Of a stretch of 39,495 nucleotides of DNA, positions 14,845 to 21,642 are shown piece after piece. The position numbers were made by a program, and so were the translations under genes. Each line of letters begins with the position of its first letter. The first letter of the stretch is position 1. The notes beneath the pieces were generated by a model that did no database searches, was not told where the DNA came from, and saw nothing but the letters and a program-made list of their open reading frames with translations. The stretch is from a virus: positions 1-39,495 of IMG/VR virus record IMGVR_UViG_3300023223_000155; one strand, 5' to 3'.

Positions 14845-14999
14845 TAGTGTAACTCCAATTCATCTATAACTCTGTAACCTCGATCTTGGACAACAGGTTT
14901 ATCTTTTATCTCATCAACCCATTCTTGAGCCTTTTTCCCGCTCCATACATATGCGGTGACAACACCACTTTCTATAAGGATATAAATATAGTTGGTCAT
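14844..14999 (-). CDS. Hypothetical protein, 51 aa
   Basis: MTNYIYILIESGVVTAYVWS then GKKAQEWVDEIKD and a YRVIDELEL end suggest a small beta-beta-alpha-beta fold. RBS AACTGTAAG is weak, but start and stop interlock with neighbours (AGATGA and TAATG). No family was recognised. Confidence 0.55.
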   Translation of the reverse strand: MTNYIYILIESGVVTAYVWSGKKAQEWVDEIKDKPVVQDRGYRVIDELELH

Positions 15000-15172
15000 C
15001 TTACAGTTTCCAATTCTTCTCTAATTATTTCTTTGCAACGCGATTGAAACGCATGGCGTTGGTTGGTTGATAGATTGTCAAACGCCCGTTCTAAGATTGG
15101 GTGCTTTGCGATCTCATTTGATATGCGGATAGACATAGTATTAACCATGAATATTTCCTGATCGTCGTTCAT
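14996..15172 (-). CDS. Hypothetical helical protein, 58 aa
   Basis: The product MNDDQEIFMVNTMSIRISNE then IAKHPILERAFDNLSTNQRH and a basic C-terminus is helical. RBS GGAGCAAGAAAA precedes the start and its stop interlocks with the next gene. No family was recognised. Confidence 0.55.
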   Translation of the reverse strand: MNDDQEIFMVNTMSIRISNEIAKHPILERAFDNLSTNQRHAFQSRCKEIIREELETVR

Positions 15173-15531
15173 TTTTCTTGCTCCGAGGTTTTGAAAGGGA
15201 CCAGTTTATAATCGCACGCTTCCAGATAACCAGTCTCCCAATCTGTTTCTATGTTAATAGTTATAATTTCGTACAAACCATCTTTGACTTCATTTAAGTT
15301 TTCAATTCTGGACAATTCAAATTCCGCCCCATCATCAAAACTTTCGTTAAACATTTGGTGCCCCTCACTGAGTTTCTTTTGTAGCATTAAAGATTTTTTA
15401 ATGTGAACACCACGCTTATCCTTCCAACAAGATGTTGCAACTCTGACGACTTCCCTATGCACTTTTTTAGGGGACGCGCTCACTAGATCAATCTTCAAGC
15501 TTAAATCGCTCGTCTTCGTTTTATCTGACAT
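15169..15531 (-). CDS. Hypothetical protein, 120 aa
   Basis: The start MSDKTKTSDLSLKIDLVSAS at 15531 is preferred to the longer frame (15597), which overlaps the zinc-ribbon gene. The body alternates Lys-rich helices and strands (GLYEIITINIETDWETGYLE). Its first codons carry ACGAGCGATTTAAG, related to the repeated gene start of this block. No family was recognised. Confidence 0.6.
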   Translation of the reverse strand: MSDKTKTSDLSLKIDLVSASPKKVHREVVRVATSCWKDKRGVHIKKSLMLQKKLSEGHQMFNESFDDGAEFELSRIENLNEVKDGLYEIITINIETDWETGYLEACDYKLVPFKTSEQEK

Positions 15532-15902
15532 TATGGAGCACTCCCGCAATTTGGACACCCGCAATATATTTGCTGGTCTGTTAAAAATCTTCCGCACTCT
15601 TCACAGTTATGTTTTGGACGTACATATTTAGGTGGCACATTAAGAACAATACCAGTCCCTTGGAGAGCAACCTCTTTATCTACACATTGAGCATCAACAG
15701 CAGGACGCCATTTATTGTCTATGTATGACTTAGGCCAAGGTATATCAGTTTCACGCGACTGATTTTGAGCAACAGCCTTTTCTTTTGTCATGGCCTCAGC
15801 TTTATTTAGATCGGTGGTATATCCACCTTTATCAGCCCACCACAACATATCATTACCAACGTATTGGCGTTTATCCTGTAAATAATATTGATCATTGCTC
15901 AT
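15531..15902 (-). CDS. C-terminal zinc-ribbon protein, 123 aa
   Basis: The N-terminal part MSNDQYYLQDKRQYVGNDML then WWADKGGYTTDLNKAEAMTK is a recognisable phage-protein opening. The C-terminus has HNCEECGRFLTD and CGCPNCGSAP, i.e. two CxxC knuckles. Likely nucleic-acid binding; not assigned to a named family. Confidence 0.65.
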   Translation of the reverse strand: MSNDQYYLQDKRQYVGNDMLWWADKGGYTTDLNKAEAMTKEKAVAQNQSRETDIPWPKSYIDNKWRPAVDAQCVDKEVALQGTGIVLNVPPKYVRPKHNCEECGRFLTDQQIYCGCPNCGSAP

Positions 15903-16123
15903 TTAAACATCTCCTTCAATTCTGAAACTTCTTTAGTTAAATCTTTAAGCCTTAGCTGGATTTGACCTTTATGATCATCAGCATCTACAGCAAGATTGAG
16001 CATGTTGATTTGACTTTCTATAGACGCGATATATCCTTTTGCGTTTCTAAACCCAACTTTCATGATACCGCTTTTATCAAGCTGCCTTATAAGTCTATCC
16101 TGCGAGGTTTCTCTGCTCGTCAT
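15899..16123 (-). CDS. Coiled-coil protein, 74 aa
   Basis: It starts ATGACGAGC. The C-terminal two thirds (INMLNLAVDADDHKGQIQLR then LKDLTKEVSELKEMF) carries heptad leucines. It overlaps both neighbours by 4 nt. Role unknown. Confidence 0.6.
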   Translation of the reverse strand: MTSRETSQDRLIRQLDKSGIMKVGFRNAKGYIASIESQINMLNLAVDADDHKGQIQLRLKDLTKEVSELKEMFK

Positions 16124-16287
16124 AGTTTCTTCTCCAATTCTGCAACACGTTTTTCCAAGTCAGAGATACGGCAATCCTGTGCAGCATCAGGCATCCAAAC
16201 GCCGCCATCCACGGTCCGCGACTTATCTGACTCTTTATTCATAAGACGGTTCAATTCTTCTGTAGCATCGCTCGTTTGATTTGCCAT
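16120..16287 (-). CDS. Small coiled-coil protein, 55 aa
   Basis: MANQTSDATEELNRLMNKES then a C-terminal heptad CRISDLEKRVAELEKKL. Start and stop interlock with both neighbours (TTGATGG; CTATGACG). Unknown role. Confidence 0.6.
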   Translation of the reverse strand: MANQTSDATEELNRLMNKESDKSRTVDGGVWMPDAAQDCRISDLEKRVAELEKKL

Positions 16288-16598
16288 CAATATAATCCTT
16301 CACTGTATAAAACATTGTCGCTACCATTGCGCTGAAGGTTAAATGGTTGTCCATTCTCTTGAACAATTTTAAATGCATCTTCACGATTATAAAAGCGCCC
16401 CCACTGGTCAATAAAACCTTGTTGACTCATAGAACATTGATATTTACGATTGTCCGTTTTAAATATGCGCTGAACGTTACCATGCATTACATTATCAAAA
16501 TGTCGTGCCCCCGCAATAATAAGACCGTCTTTAAATCTATTAGCGGCACAGACAATAATTATCTTTGCATCTTTTGGTGGTTCCCAATCATCGGTCAT
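16287..16598 (-). CDS. Conserved phage protein, 103 aa
   Basis: The start MTDDWEPPKDAKIIIVCAAN at 16598 replaces a longer frame to 16625. The segment AANRFKDGLIIAGARHFDNV then QGFIDQWGRFYNREDAFKI is typical of small conserved phage proteins built around 'GARHxD...QGFxxxxGxFxxRxEA'. Function unknown; the family is widespread among phages of Gram-negative hosts. Confidence 0.7.
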   Translation of the reverse strand: MTDDWEPPKDAKIIIVCAANRFKDGLIIAGARHFDNVMHGNVQRIFKTDNRKYQCSMSQQGFIDQWGRFYNREDAFKIVQENGQPFNLQRNGSDNVLYSEGLY

Positions 16599-16912
16599 TT
16601 GATTTTTTCCCGTCCAAGCAACCACTCAATAATCCCGATGAGATAATCGCCATAATAAGTGCAAGCATTATATCCTTGTTCACCCTTCATGCTGATCTTA
16701 GCGCAAGCACCCAAATCAATAAGATAGTCCCTGTCCCCCTTTGAGGGTACATCGCCATCATATAGTGGTCCGGCATCATGTAACGCCTTTAGGCTATCTG
16801 CTGCTTTATCTTGAATTATATTAACAGCATCCTTAATGGCATTGATAACATCAGCTCTTTCTTGTTTTGACAAAAGCGTGACGTCGTTTAATTCTGAATA
16901 TATTCTGGTCAT
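16595..16912 (-). CDS. Hypothetical helical protein, 105 aa
   Basis: The start MTRIYSELNDVTLLSKQERA at 16912 has RBS GAGGAGAAATAAG immediately after the recombinase stop. It is helical with a C-terminal YLIGIIEWLLGREKIK. No family was recognised. Confidence 0.6.
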   Translation of the reverse strand: MTRIYSELNDVTLLSKQERADVINAIKDAVNIIQDKAADSLKALHDAGPLYDGDVPSKGDRDYLIDLGACAKISMKGEQGYNACTYYGDYLIGIIEWLLGREKIK

Positions 16913-16913
16913 C

Positions 16914-17543
16914 TTATTTCTCCTCATAAGGGAAACGAACATAAAATTCTAAGCCCGCTTTAATGTCTTTGTAATACCTGTAAACAGTCTGGTATGGTAT
17001 GCCTGTTTCTTTAGCGATGGCGGCTGGCCCTTTGGCCTTATCGTTTTCATAGATATCAAGCATTTTTTTCCACAGCACACCGTCAAATGTCAGGCCCCGA
17101 GTTTTATATGTTCCTCGTTCCTTTGCCGCCTTGATACCCTCCGAAGTTCTTTCTGCCGTCAGGTCGCGTTCTAACTGGGCCAGGATTGCCATCATACCGA
17201 AAATCATAGTCCCCATAGGGGTGGTGGTGTCAAAGGGCTGTGTGAGGCTCTTAAAGTTAACGCCCCGGTCTTTTAATTCATTGATTGTATTGATGAGGCC
17301 AATGGCAGACCGTCCCAATCTATCCAGCTTCCAAACAACAAGACAATCACCTTCCCGGCAACGCTTTAAAGCAAGGTCATATTGGGGACGTTTCTTTGCC
17401 AGGGATGATATTTTTTCTTGAAAGATAAAGTCATCCTTAATACCGGCCTCCTGCAAAGCAAATATCTGTAAGTCAAGGTTTTGATCTTCCCTGGAGGTCC
17501 GAGCATACCCGATTAATTCACCTTTAAATTCTTCGCCAAACAC
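16914..17543 (-). CDS. Small serine recombinase (resolvase/invertase family)
   Basis: The 209-residue protein has a GTG start (17543) with RBS AAAAAGGAA. It has the catalytic serine in IGYARTSREDQNLDLQ (S17), the arginine motif VVWKLDRLGRSA (69-80), the long E-helix region MGTMIFGMMAILAQLERDLT, and a C-terminal HTH (AAIAKETGIPYQTVYRYY). It belongs to the Hin/Gin/Tn3-resolvase type that acts at short sites; it lacks the large C-terminal domain of phage integrases. It is the first gene of the minus-strand block, 140 bp from a perfect 21-bp inverted repeat that could be its target. Confidence 0.9.
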   Translation of the reverse strand: MFGEEFKGELIGYARTSREDQNLDLQIFALQEAGIKDDFIFQEKISSLAKKRPQYDLALKRCREGDCLVVWKLDRLGRSAIGLINTINELKDRGVNFKSLTQPFDTTTPMGTMIFGMMAILAQLERDLTAERTSEGIKAAKERGTYKTRGLTFDGVLWKKMLDIYENDKAKGPAAIAKETGIPYQTVYRYYKDIKAGLEFYVRFPYEEK

Positions 17544-17589
17544 TATTTAAATTCCTTTTTGTATGTTTTGAAATCAACTTATTAACTGA

Positions 17590-17618
17590 AGTGTATATTA
17601 TTAGTGTTGACAAATCAA
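17590..17618 (-). promoter_or_regulatory. Possible minus-strand promoter for recombinase block
   Basis: Read on the minus strand: TTGATT (17613-17618), 17-bp spacer, TACACT (17590-17595), ending about 47 nt before the recombinase GTG. The -10 is weak. It overlaps the strong plus-strand promoter, so the two would compete. Confidence 0.35.
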
Positions 17619-17634
17619 ATGTTTTCTTTATATT
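17607..17634 (+). promoter_or_regulatory. Strong early promoter for plus-strand block
   Basis: A perfect TTGACA (17607-17612), 16-bp spacer and TATATT (17629-17634) lie in an AT-rich divergent region. The start would be near 17641, so the RNA begins just before the first ACGCCC leader (17665) and the 21-bp stem element. It is the only strong promoter seen for the whole plus-strand block. Confidence 0.75.
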
Positions 17635-17685
17635 AGTGTAAGAGAGTTGAATTAAACAACGAAGACGCCCAGAGGGAATAATAGG

Positions 17686-17801
17686 AGTGTCCTTAGTAGG
17701 TATGTGCTTGTTGTGAGATTGGGAATTTTCTAGGGTTCGAATCCCTACGCAGGATACAGGGTGCTGTATGCAGACACGGCCACATACCTACTAAGGACAC
17801 T
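17686..17801 (+). ncRNA. Structured leader element: 21-bp perfect stem enclosing a tRNA-like T-arm
   Basis: The arms 17686-17706 and 17781-17801 are perfect reverse complements (21 bp) and enclose 74 nt. Inside are a canonical T-arm, TAGGG-TTCGAAT-CCCTA (17731-17747), and a second hairpin ATACAG-GGTG-CTGTAT (17754-17769). No D-arm or anticodon arm is visible, and the strand after the T-arm (CGCAGGA) has no complementary 5' acceptor. It occupies a gene-like slot between the leader motifs at 17665 and 17812, with no ORF. It could be a processed RNA, a tRNA fragment used as an attachment core, or an invertible segment for the neighbouring recombinase. Confidence 0.6.
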
Positions 17802-17844
17802 TTAAACTTAAACGCCCAGTTGATGGGCAAAGTAAGGAAAGACT

Positions 17845-18159
17845 ATGAACAAGGCGAGATTAGAACAGATGCAGGCTCACTTTGACGAGGGCGGACATCT
17901 AGGAAGACCAATCGTTGCTGAGCTGTTGGATTCATTGGGTAAGCAGGAAGCAAAGACAATGTATTCACTTAGATTAAGCAAGAAGGGTGAAGCGGCTATG
18001 AATAAGAAGTTCATTAATAATGGTGAAGCCCACAAGCTTTTAGATTTAATTAATGCTGAATTTCAAAGCGACCCGATGAGCGTCCAGTGTTTTGATTTAA
18101 GGATTGTTGAGCGTGTTAAGAAATGCGTTGAAATTGAAAATGATGTGAGCTTTTTATAG
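17845..18159 (+). CDS. Hypothetical helical protein, 104 aa
   Basis: First protein gene of the plus-strand block. Leader motif at 17812 and RBS AAGGAAAG precede the ATG. The product is helical (MNKARLEQMQAHFDEGGHLG; INAEFQSDPMSVQCFDLRIV) without a recognised domain. Its early position suggests host takeover or regulation. Confidence 0.65.
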   Translation: MNKARLEQMQAHFDEGGHLGRPIVAELLDSLGKQEAKTMYSLRLSKKGEAAMNKKFINNGEAHKLLDLINAEFQSDPMSVQCFDLRIVERVKKCVEIENDVSFL

Positions 18160-18187
18160 TTCGCACCAACGCCCGAAAGGCAAGACG

Positions 18188-18430
18188 ATGAAGAAAATGA
18201 ATATAAAGTTTGATAAAAATATTCCACTGCCGTCAGCAAAAGCTAAATATCCTCTTGGTGAAATGGAGGTGGGGGATAGTTTTGCTGTGCCTTACGATAA
18301 TGCACCTCAATTAAGGTCTGCGGCTACTTCTGCGCCGAAGATGAACCCTTCATGTCAAGGCATGAAATTTAGCACTCGCACGTTAAAAGAAAAAGGTGAA
18401 AAAGTTCTGCGTGTCTGGAGAATTGAATAA
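18188..18430 (+). CDS. Conserved small phage protein (DUF7303-like), 80 aa
   Basis: The segment YPLGEMEVGDSFAVP then LRSAATSAPK and KFSTRTLKEKGEKVLRVWRI matches the pattern 'YPxxxMEVGDSFxVP...RSAA...FxTR...VRVWRI' of a widespread small phage protein family. Leader motif at 18169 and a short AAAGGCAAGACG RBS region precede it. Biochemical role unknown. Confidence 0.75.
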   Translation: MKKMNIKFDKNIPLPSAKAKYPLGEMEVGDSFAVPYDNAPQLRSAATSAPKMNPSCQGMKFSTRTLKEKGEKVLRVWRIE

Positions 18431-18458
18431 TCAACTTTAACGCCCGGAAGGAGAGACG

Positions 18459-18965
18459 ATGAATTATACTACCTATGAACTTGAAGGTGAGACTAAGGAT
18501 AAGGTTCTTTCTATCTTTAATGAAAGAGACGCAAACCAAGATAAACGCAAGCAATACTGCAAGGATATTGGAGCGCTAACAAATGGCGTTGTTTGCCAAG
18601 GCCCGGACGTTGTCGGGTTCATTTTTGAGAAACAAGAGAATAAGCCTGACCGTTGGGTATGGGATGGCAGGGTATTCCAAAAAGGCGGGTCGGTAGAATA
18701 TGCAAGACCACAACGGCGTAGCAAGGCAGATAAAGCGCAATGGGTTAAAATCGGTGAGCTTAAGGATAGTACAACAGAAAAATTAAACAAACTTTTTTAC
18801 AATGATGCATGGGGATTCAGCCCTGGGAATGCCTTTAAAAGATTTGGAGTTGGTGCATTTACTAGAGAGGGACGCGCATTTGCAGAGATAGCAACGGAAG
18901 CGGAAACGCTATCGGGAATGAAGGAAATTCTTAGAAGCGAATACGATAACTTTAAAACAACTTAA
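18459..18965 (+). CDS. Hypothetical protein, 168 aa
   Basis: Leader at 18440 merges with the RBS (CGGAAGGAGAGACG). The N-terminus is charged and helical, the middle has DRWVWDGRVFQKGGSVEYAR, and the C-terminus is AFAEIATEAETLSGMKEIL. No family was recognised. Confidence 0.6.
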   Translation: MNYTTYELEGETKDKVLSIFNERDANQDKRKQYCKDIGALTNGVVCQGPDVVGFIFEKQENKPDRWVWDGRVFQKGGSVEYARPQRRSKADKAQWVKIGELKDSTTEKLNKLFYNDAWGFSPGNAFKRFGVGAFTREGRAFAEIATEAETLSGMKEILRSEYDNFKTT

Positions 18966-18993
18966 ACGCCCGATTGGGCAGAGGACCAAGACG

Positions 18994-19176
18994 ATGGAAT
19001 TTTTTATACCAATGTGGATGCTAATGACACCGGTAGTATTATTTGGCGGGTTCTTAGTTTTTGCTGGCATTGCTGAATTATGGTTTTGGTGGGATGAAAG
19101 TTTTGATGCCGCACAGATATTCCGCCTCATATGCTTAATATTTGGTATATTTTTAATAATTTGGGCTGTGATTTAA
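18994..19176 (+). CDS. Small two-TM membrane protein, 60 aa
   Basis: Two hydrophobic segments (about 3-24 MWMLMTPVVLFGGFLVFAGI and 42-59 IFRLICLIFGIFLIIWAV) are separated by a short loop with Trp/Glu/Asp. A full leader hairpin lies at 18966. Unknown role. Confidence 0.65.
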   Translation: MEFFIPMWMLMTPVVLFGGFLVFAGIAELWFWWDESFDAAQIFRLICLIFGIFLIIWAVI

Positions 19177-19224
19177 TTTAATTTTTAACGCCAGATTTGG
19201 CATAACACAAAGAAGGACTAAAAT

Positions 19225-19365
19225 ATGGATACCCCAGAAGGATACAGTGAAGGTTATGTTGCCGCACTTGAAACGATTAAGAGTATGATTGACCAAGGGG
19301 CTGATATTTCACTCGTAAAAATGGCCGTAGAAGAGGCAATCGAAAGTGAACAGGCAGAGGATTAA
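19225..19365 (+). CDS. Small acidic protein, 46 aa
   Basis: ATG at 19225 after the compensated leader hairpin (19188-19202) and RBS AGAAGGACT. The product MDTPEGYSEGYVAALETIKS ends in an acidic helix AVEEAIESEQAED. No family was recognised. Confidence 0.6.
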   Translation: MDTPEGYSEGYVAALETIKSMIDQGADISLVKMAVEEAIESEQAED

Positions 19366-19372
19366 ATTGTCG

Positions 19373-19398
19373 GGGTTGGTCGGTATTCCGACTGACCC
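19373..19398 (+). promoter_or_regulatory. 11-bp intergenic hairpin replacing the usual leader
   Basis: GGGTTGGTCGG-TATT-CCGACTGACCC forms an 11-pair stem (two G-T pairs). It is not followed by a T-run. The gene at 19454 is the only one in this stretch without an ACGCCC motif, so this hairpin may take its place. Confidence 0.55.
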
Positions 19399-19453
19399 TA
19401 ACAACTAACACAACGAACCGTCAATCCTGACAGACCAACAACGGAGAAAAGAT

Positions 19454-19657
19454 ATGTTAGACAATAATGAAGTTGAAAAAAGAATTGATAAGTGCGCTGA
19501 GGGCAATTGGAAAGTTGCAAATCTATTGCGCGATGTTGGACCATTTTTTACATGGAACGAAACACTGCAAAATCAGCTTTTGAAAATCATAAAAGTAAAA
19601 AGAGTGTCTTGTTCAAACACCGGTGCTGTTCACTTTGAAGAACTGGTCACTGAATAA
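19454..19657 (+). CDS. Hypothetical protein, 67 aa
   Basis: RBS CGGAGAAAAGAT precedes the ATG. The product MLDNNEVEKRIDKCAEGNWK then VANLLRDVGPFFTWNETLQN is helical. The leader differs from its neighbours (hairpin 19373-19398). No family was recognised. Confidence 0.6.
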   Translation: MLDNNEVEKRIDKCAEGNWKVANLLRDVGPFFTWNETLQNQLLKIIKVKRVSCSNTGAVHFEELVTE

Positions 19658-19693
19658 TCAACGAAGACGCCCGATTGGGCAAAGGATAAGACG

Positions 19694-19765
19694 ATGATAG
19701 CGGCTATTTTTGTGTTTATTTGTGGTTTTGCAGCAGGTTATTTTTGGTGCAAAATGTGGAATTAA
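19694..19765 (+). CDS. Single-TM micro-protein, 23 aa
   Basis: MIAAIFVFICGFAAGYFWCK ends MWN. It has a full leader hairpin (19667-19680) and RBS AAGGATAAGACG just as the larger genes, and its stop precedes the next leader. This spacing is the best evidence that it is a real gene. Membrane location inferred. Confidence 0.6.
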   Translation: MIAAIFVFICGFAAGYFWCKMWN

Positions 19766-19773
19766 TTTTAAAC

Positions 19774-19848
19774 GCCCCCGTAACCAGCCGATCGAGGTCG
19801 AAGTCTGGTGATTGGTTAAATGTAGGTTCGATTCCTACCGGGGGGGCA
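19774..19848 (+). tRNA. tRNA-like element (non-canonical) in leader position
   Basis: This tRNA-sized stretch begins with the shared leader bases (ACGCCC at 19772) extended to GCCCCCG. It has exactly the canonical 41 nt between acceptor strand and T-stem, then a perfect T-arm GTAGG-TTCGATT-CCTAC (19822-19838) and CGGGGGGGC-A. The acceptor pairs GCCCCC/GGGGGC with two extra G on the 3' side. Instead of D and anticodon arms there is one long arm (ACCAG/CTGGT, or TAACCA/TGGTTA). No anticodon can be assigned. It precedes the gene at 19864. It is either a degenerate tRNA, a tRNA-like RNA, or a tRNA with an assembly error in the G-run. Confidence 0.45.
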
Positions 19849-19863
19849 TAGAAGGAAAATATT

Positions 19864-20091
19864 ATGAAGATAAAAGCATCAATGAAAAAAGTAAACGAAG
19901 CACTTAACAAAATAAGTGATGTCGGATCGGTTACTGTAAATGGATCAGGCGGGAAGGTTTCGGTCAAAGGCGTTGACGCCAATTTCTCTTTTGACGAAAG
20001 TTCAGAGGAATTGACAATAACAATTACTGACAAACCCTGGCTAGTTTCAGAAAGCTTTGTTGAGGATGAAATCAGGAAATTTTTTAATTAA
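19864..20091 (+). CDS. Hypothetical protein, 75 aa
   Basis: RBS AGAAGGAAAA follows the tRNA-like element directly. The protein has a Lys-rich helical N-terminus (MKIKASMKKVNEALNKISDV) and beta-rich GSVTVNGSGGKVSVKGVDAN, then an acidic DESSEELTITITD. The fold resembles a small alpha+beta domain; no family was recognised. Confidence 0.6.
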   Translation: MKIKASMKKVNEALNKISDVGSVTVNGSGGKVSVKGVDANFSFDESSEELTITITDKPWLVSESFVEDEIRKFFN

Positions 20092-20112
20092 CACAGACGC
20101 CTGGAAACGAAC

Positions 20113-20460
20113 ATGAGTAATACATTTTTTCCTTTTACAGTCCGTAATCCTTGGGGATTTAGGGATGTATTTTTAGACCGCAAGCCAAAAGGTTTAACAT
20201 TTTATGAATTTGATGTGGTAGTCCGCAGTAAAACATCCGTAACTTTTGTTGTTTATGATATGAGGGATAATTTTTATGGTGGGCGCGGGAAAGAAATTAA
20301 AAAGATACCCGCAAACAATATATCAGCTAAAGAAATCAGGCCCATGATAATTTCACACTTAGAAGGCAAAGCGTATGAAATTCAATTTGAAAGACAAGAG
20401 AAAAAAGAAGAAATTGAAAGACGTGAAATTATCAAGGAATTAAGAAAACAATTTTTATAA
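20113..20460 (+). CDS. Hypothetical protein, 115 aa
   Basis: Leader half-motif at 20097. The N-terminal 70 residues are beta-rich (FPFTVRNPWGFRDVFLDRKP; TFVVYDMRDNFYGG) and the last 35 form a charged helix (ERQEKKEEIERREIIKELRK). No family was recognised. Confidence 0.6.
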   Translation: MSNTFFPFTVRNPWGFRDVFLDRKPKGLTFYEFDVVVRSKTSVTFVVYDMRDNFYGGRGKEIKKIPANNISAKEIRPMIISHLEGKAYEIQFERQEKKEEIERREIIKELRKQFL

Positions 20461-20481
20461 CACTAACGCCCGGAGATTGAT

Positions 20482-20634
20482 ATGACACAAGGATTTATGA
20501 TTATACTGTCAACGCTTGCTTTGATTGCAGCGGCAACGGCTGGGGTTATGGATAACGAAAGTGCAATGTGGGCGCTTGGAATTATATCTAGCGTATGGTC
20601 GGCGGCTAGTATTATATATGGAAAATTAAACTAA
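20482..20634 (+). CDS. Two-TM membrane peptide, 50 aa
   Basis: ATG at 20482 after leader ACGCCCGGAGATTGAT, where the RBS GGAG is part of the leader. Hydrophobic segments GFMIILSTLALIAAATAGV and MWALGIISSVWSAASIIYG flank a short DNES loop. No family was recognised. Confidence 0.6.
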   Translation: MTQGFMIILSTLALIAAATAGVMDNESAMWALGIISSVWSAASIIYGKLN

Positions 20635-20667
20635 ACACAAACGCCCATTATTGGGTAGGAGAATAAG

Positions 20668-20892
20668 ATGTCATACAAAGATGTTAGAATTAATAACGAA
20701 TGGCATGATATCATTTCATGCGACAAATGCGGAGATGAAATAGGTGTGTTTGGGCAATACGAAGATACAAAACATATTGAAGGATTAAATCATTTGGTAG
20801 GTGGAAAATCAGATCATGAATGTCAAAGATGCAAAGGCTCTAGGCATCAAAGATATGATGATCATGTAGACCCATTAAGAGCATATCATTAA
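20668..20892 (+). CDS. Zinc-binding small protein, 74 aa
   Basis: CDKCGDEIGV and HECQRCKGSRHQR form two CxxC knuckles about 34 residues apart, so a single zinc-ribbon is likely. Leader hairpin at 20641 and RBS AGGAGAATAAG precede the ATG. Role unknown. Confidence 0.65.
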   Translation: MSYKDVRINNEWHDIISCDKCGDEIGVFGQYEDTKHIEGLNHLVGGKSDHECQRCKGSRHQRYDDHVDPLRAYH

Positions 20893-20932
20893 TTACACAC
20901 AGACGCCCGTTACGGGCTGGGAGAATAAAATA

Positions 20933-21283
20933 GTGAAGGATTTACTAGGAAATGAATTTCAGGATTTTAGGGTGGTTCACCCTACGTTAGGCGCAGTGTG
21001 TGCAACAGGGGGGACTTTTATGGTCACCCGTTCCGGATACTCCACTTTAGCCGTGATTATAGGAATAGGTGAAGGGTGGGAGCACATATCGGTGTCTTTG
21101 CAGAAAAGGGTGCCCGTCTGGGAAGAAATGGAATTTATAAAACGGCTGTTCTTTAAGGACGACGAGACAGCAATGCAGCTCCACGTGCCGCCCAAAGACC
21201 ATATAAATATGCACCCTTTTGTGCTCCATATGTGGCGACCTGTTGGGGATAATATACCTCTCCCCCCGGACTATATGGTATAA
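20933..21283 (+). CDS. Conserved phage protein (DUF7694-like), 116 aa
   Basis: The GTG start (20933) follows a 5-bp leader hairpin GCCCG-TTA-CGGGC and RBS GGGAGAATAAAATA. The motif order GWEHISVSLQKRVPVWEEME, FIKRLFFKDDETAMQLHVPP and NMHPFVLHMWRPV is that of a widespread phage protein family with invariant WEHxSVS, CPTWEEM-like and HPxxLHxWRP blocks. Biochemical role unknown. Confidence 0.8.
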   Translation: MKDLLGNEFQDFRVVHPTLGAVCATGGTFMVTRSGYSTLAVIIGIGEGWEHISVSLQKRVPVWEEMEFIKRLFFKDDETAMQLHVPPKDHINMHPFVLHMWRPVGDNIPLPPDYMV

Positions 21284-21327
21284 TTTTTAAACGCCTAAAT
21301 GATTGGGCACAACAACGGAGAACTAAA

Positions 21328-21573
21328 ATGATGAGAGCTAAAATGAAGATCGACAGTATTACCCATTACGATAATACTGAGCAGGTGGATCTTAATATGT
21401 CGGCTGTCTGTAAGAACAAGTACGAGGGTGAGGGGTTAGATGAAAATAACACATTCGCCAAGTTCACACCTAATGCCAATTTAACAATAAGCATCTGCAA
21501 TCCTGCACTTATGGACAAGTTTAGTGAAGGTCAGACATTTTATGTTGATTTCACTGAGACTGAAAAAGGGTAA
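21328..21573 (+). CDS. Conserved phage protein, 81 aa
   Basis: The pattern GEGLDENNTFAKFTPNANLT then ISICNPALMDKFSEGQTFYV is well known from small phage proteins of unknown role ('NTFSKFTPxAxLxxxIxNPALxGxFxxGxxFYVDF'). Leader at 21291 with 6-bp stem; RBS ACGGAGAACT. It is followed by an intrinsic terminator. Confidence 0.75.
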   Translation: MMRAKMKIDSITHYDNTEQVDLNMSAVCKNKYEGEGLDENNTFAKFTPNANLTISICNPALMDKFSEGQTFYVDFTETEKG

Positions 21574-21585
21574 ATCACATTAACG

Positions 21586-21613
21586 GGGGTGGTTTAGTCA
21601 CCATCCCATTTTT
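21586..21613 (+). terminator. Rho-independent terminator inside plus-strand block
   Basis: GGGGTGGT (21586-21593), 6-nt loop TTAGTC, ACCATCCC (21600-21607), then ATTTTT. Eight pairs with one G-T. It would reduce transcription of the genes beyond 21.6 kb unless antiterminated; the next leader motif starts at 21622. Confidence 0.65.
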
Positions 21614-21642
21614 GTATTTAAACGCCCAATGAAAGACAGGAT

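Noticed and set aside
16914-17543. Phage integrase
   Set aside because: Only the small serine recombinase architecture is present; there is no large C-terminal DNA-binding region and no tyrosine recombinase anywhere.
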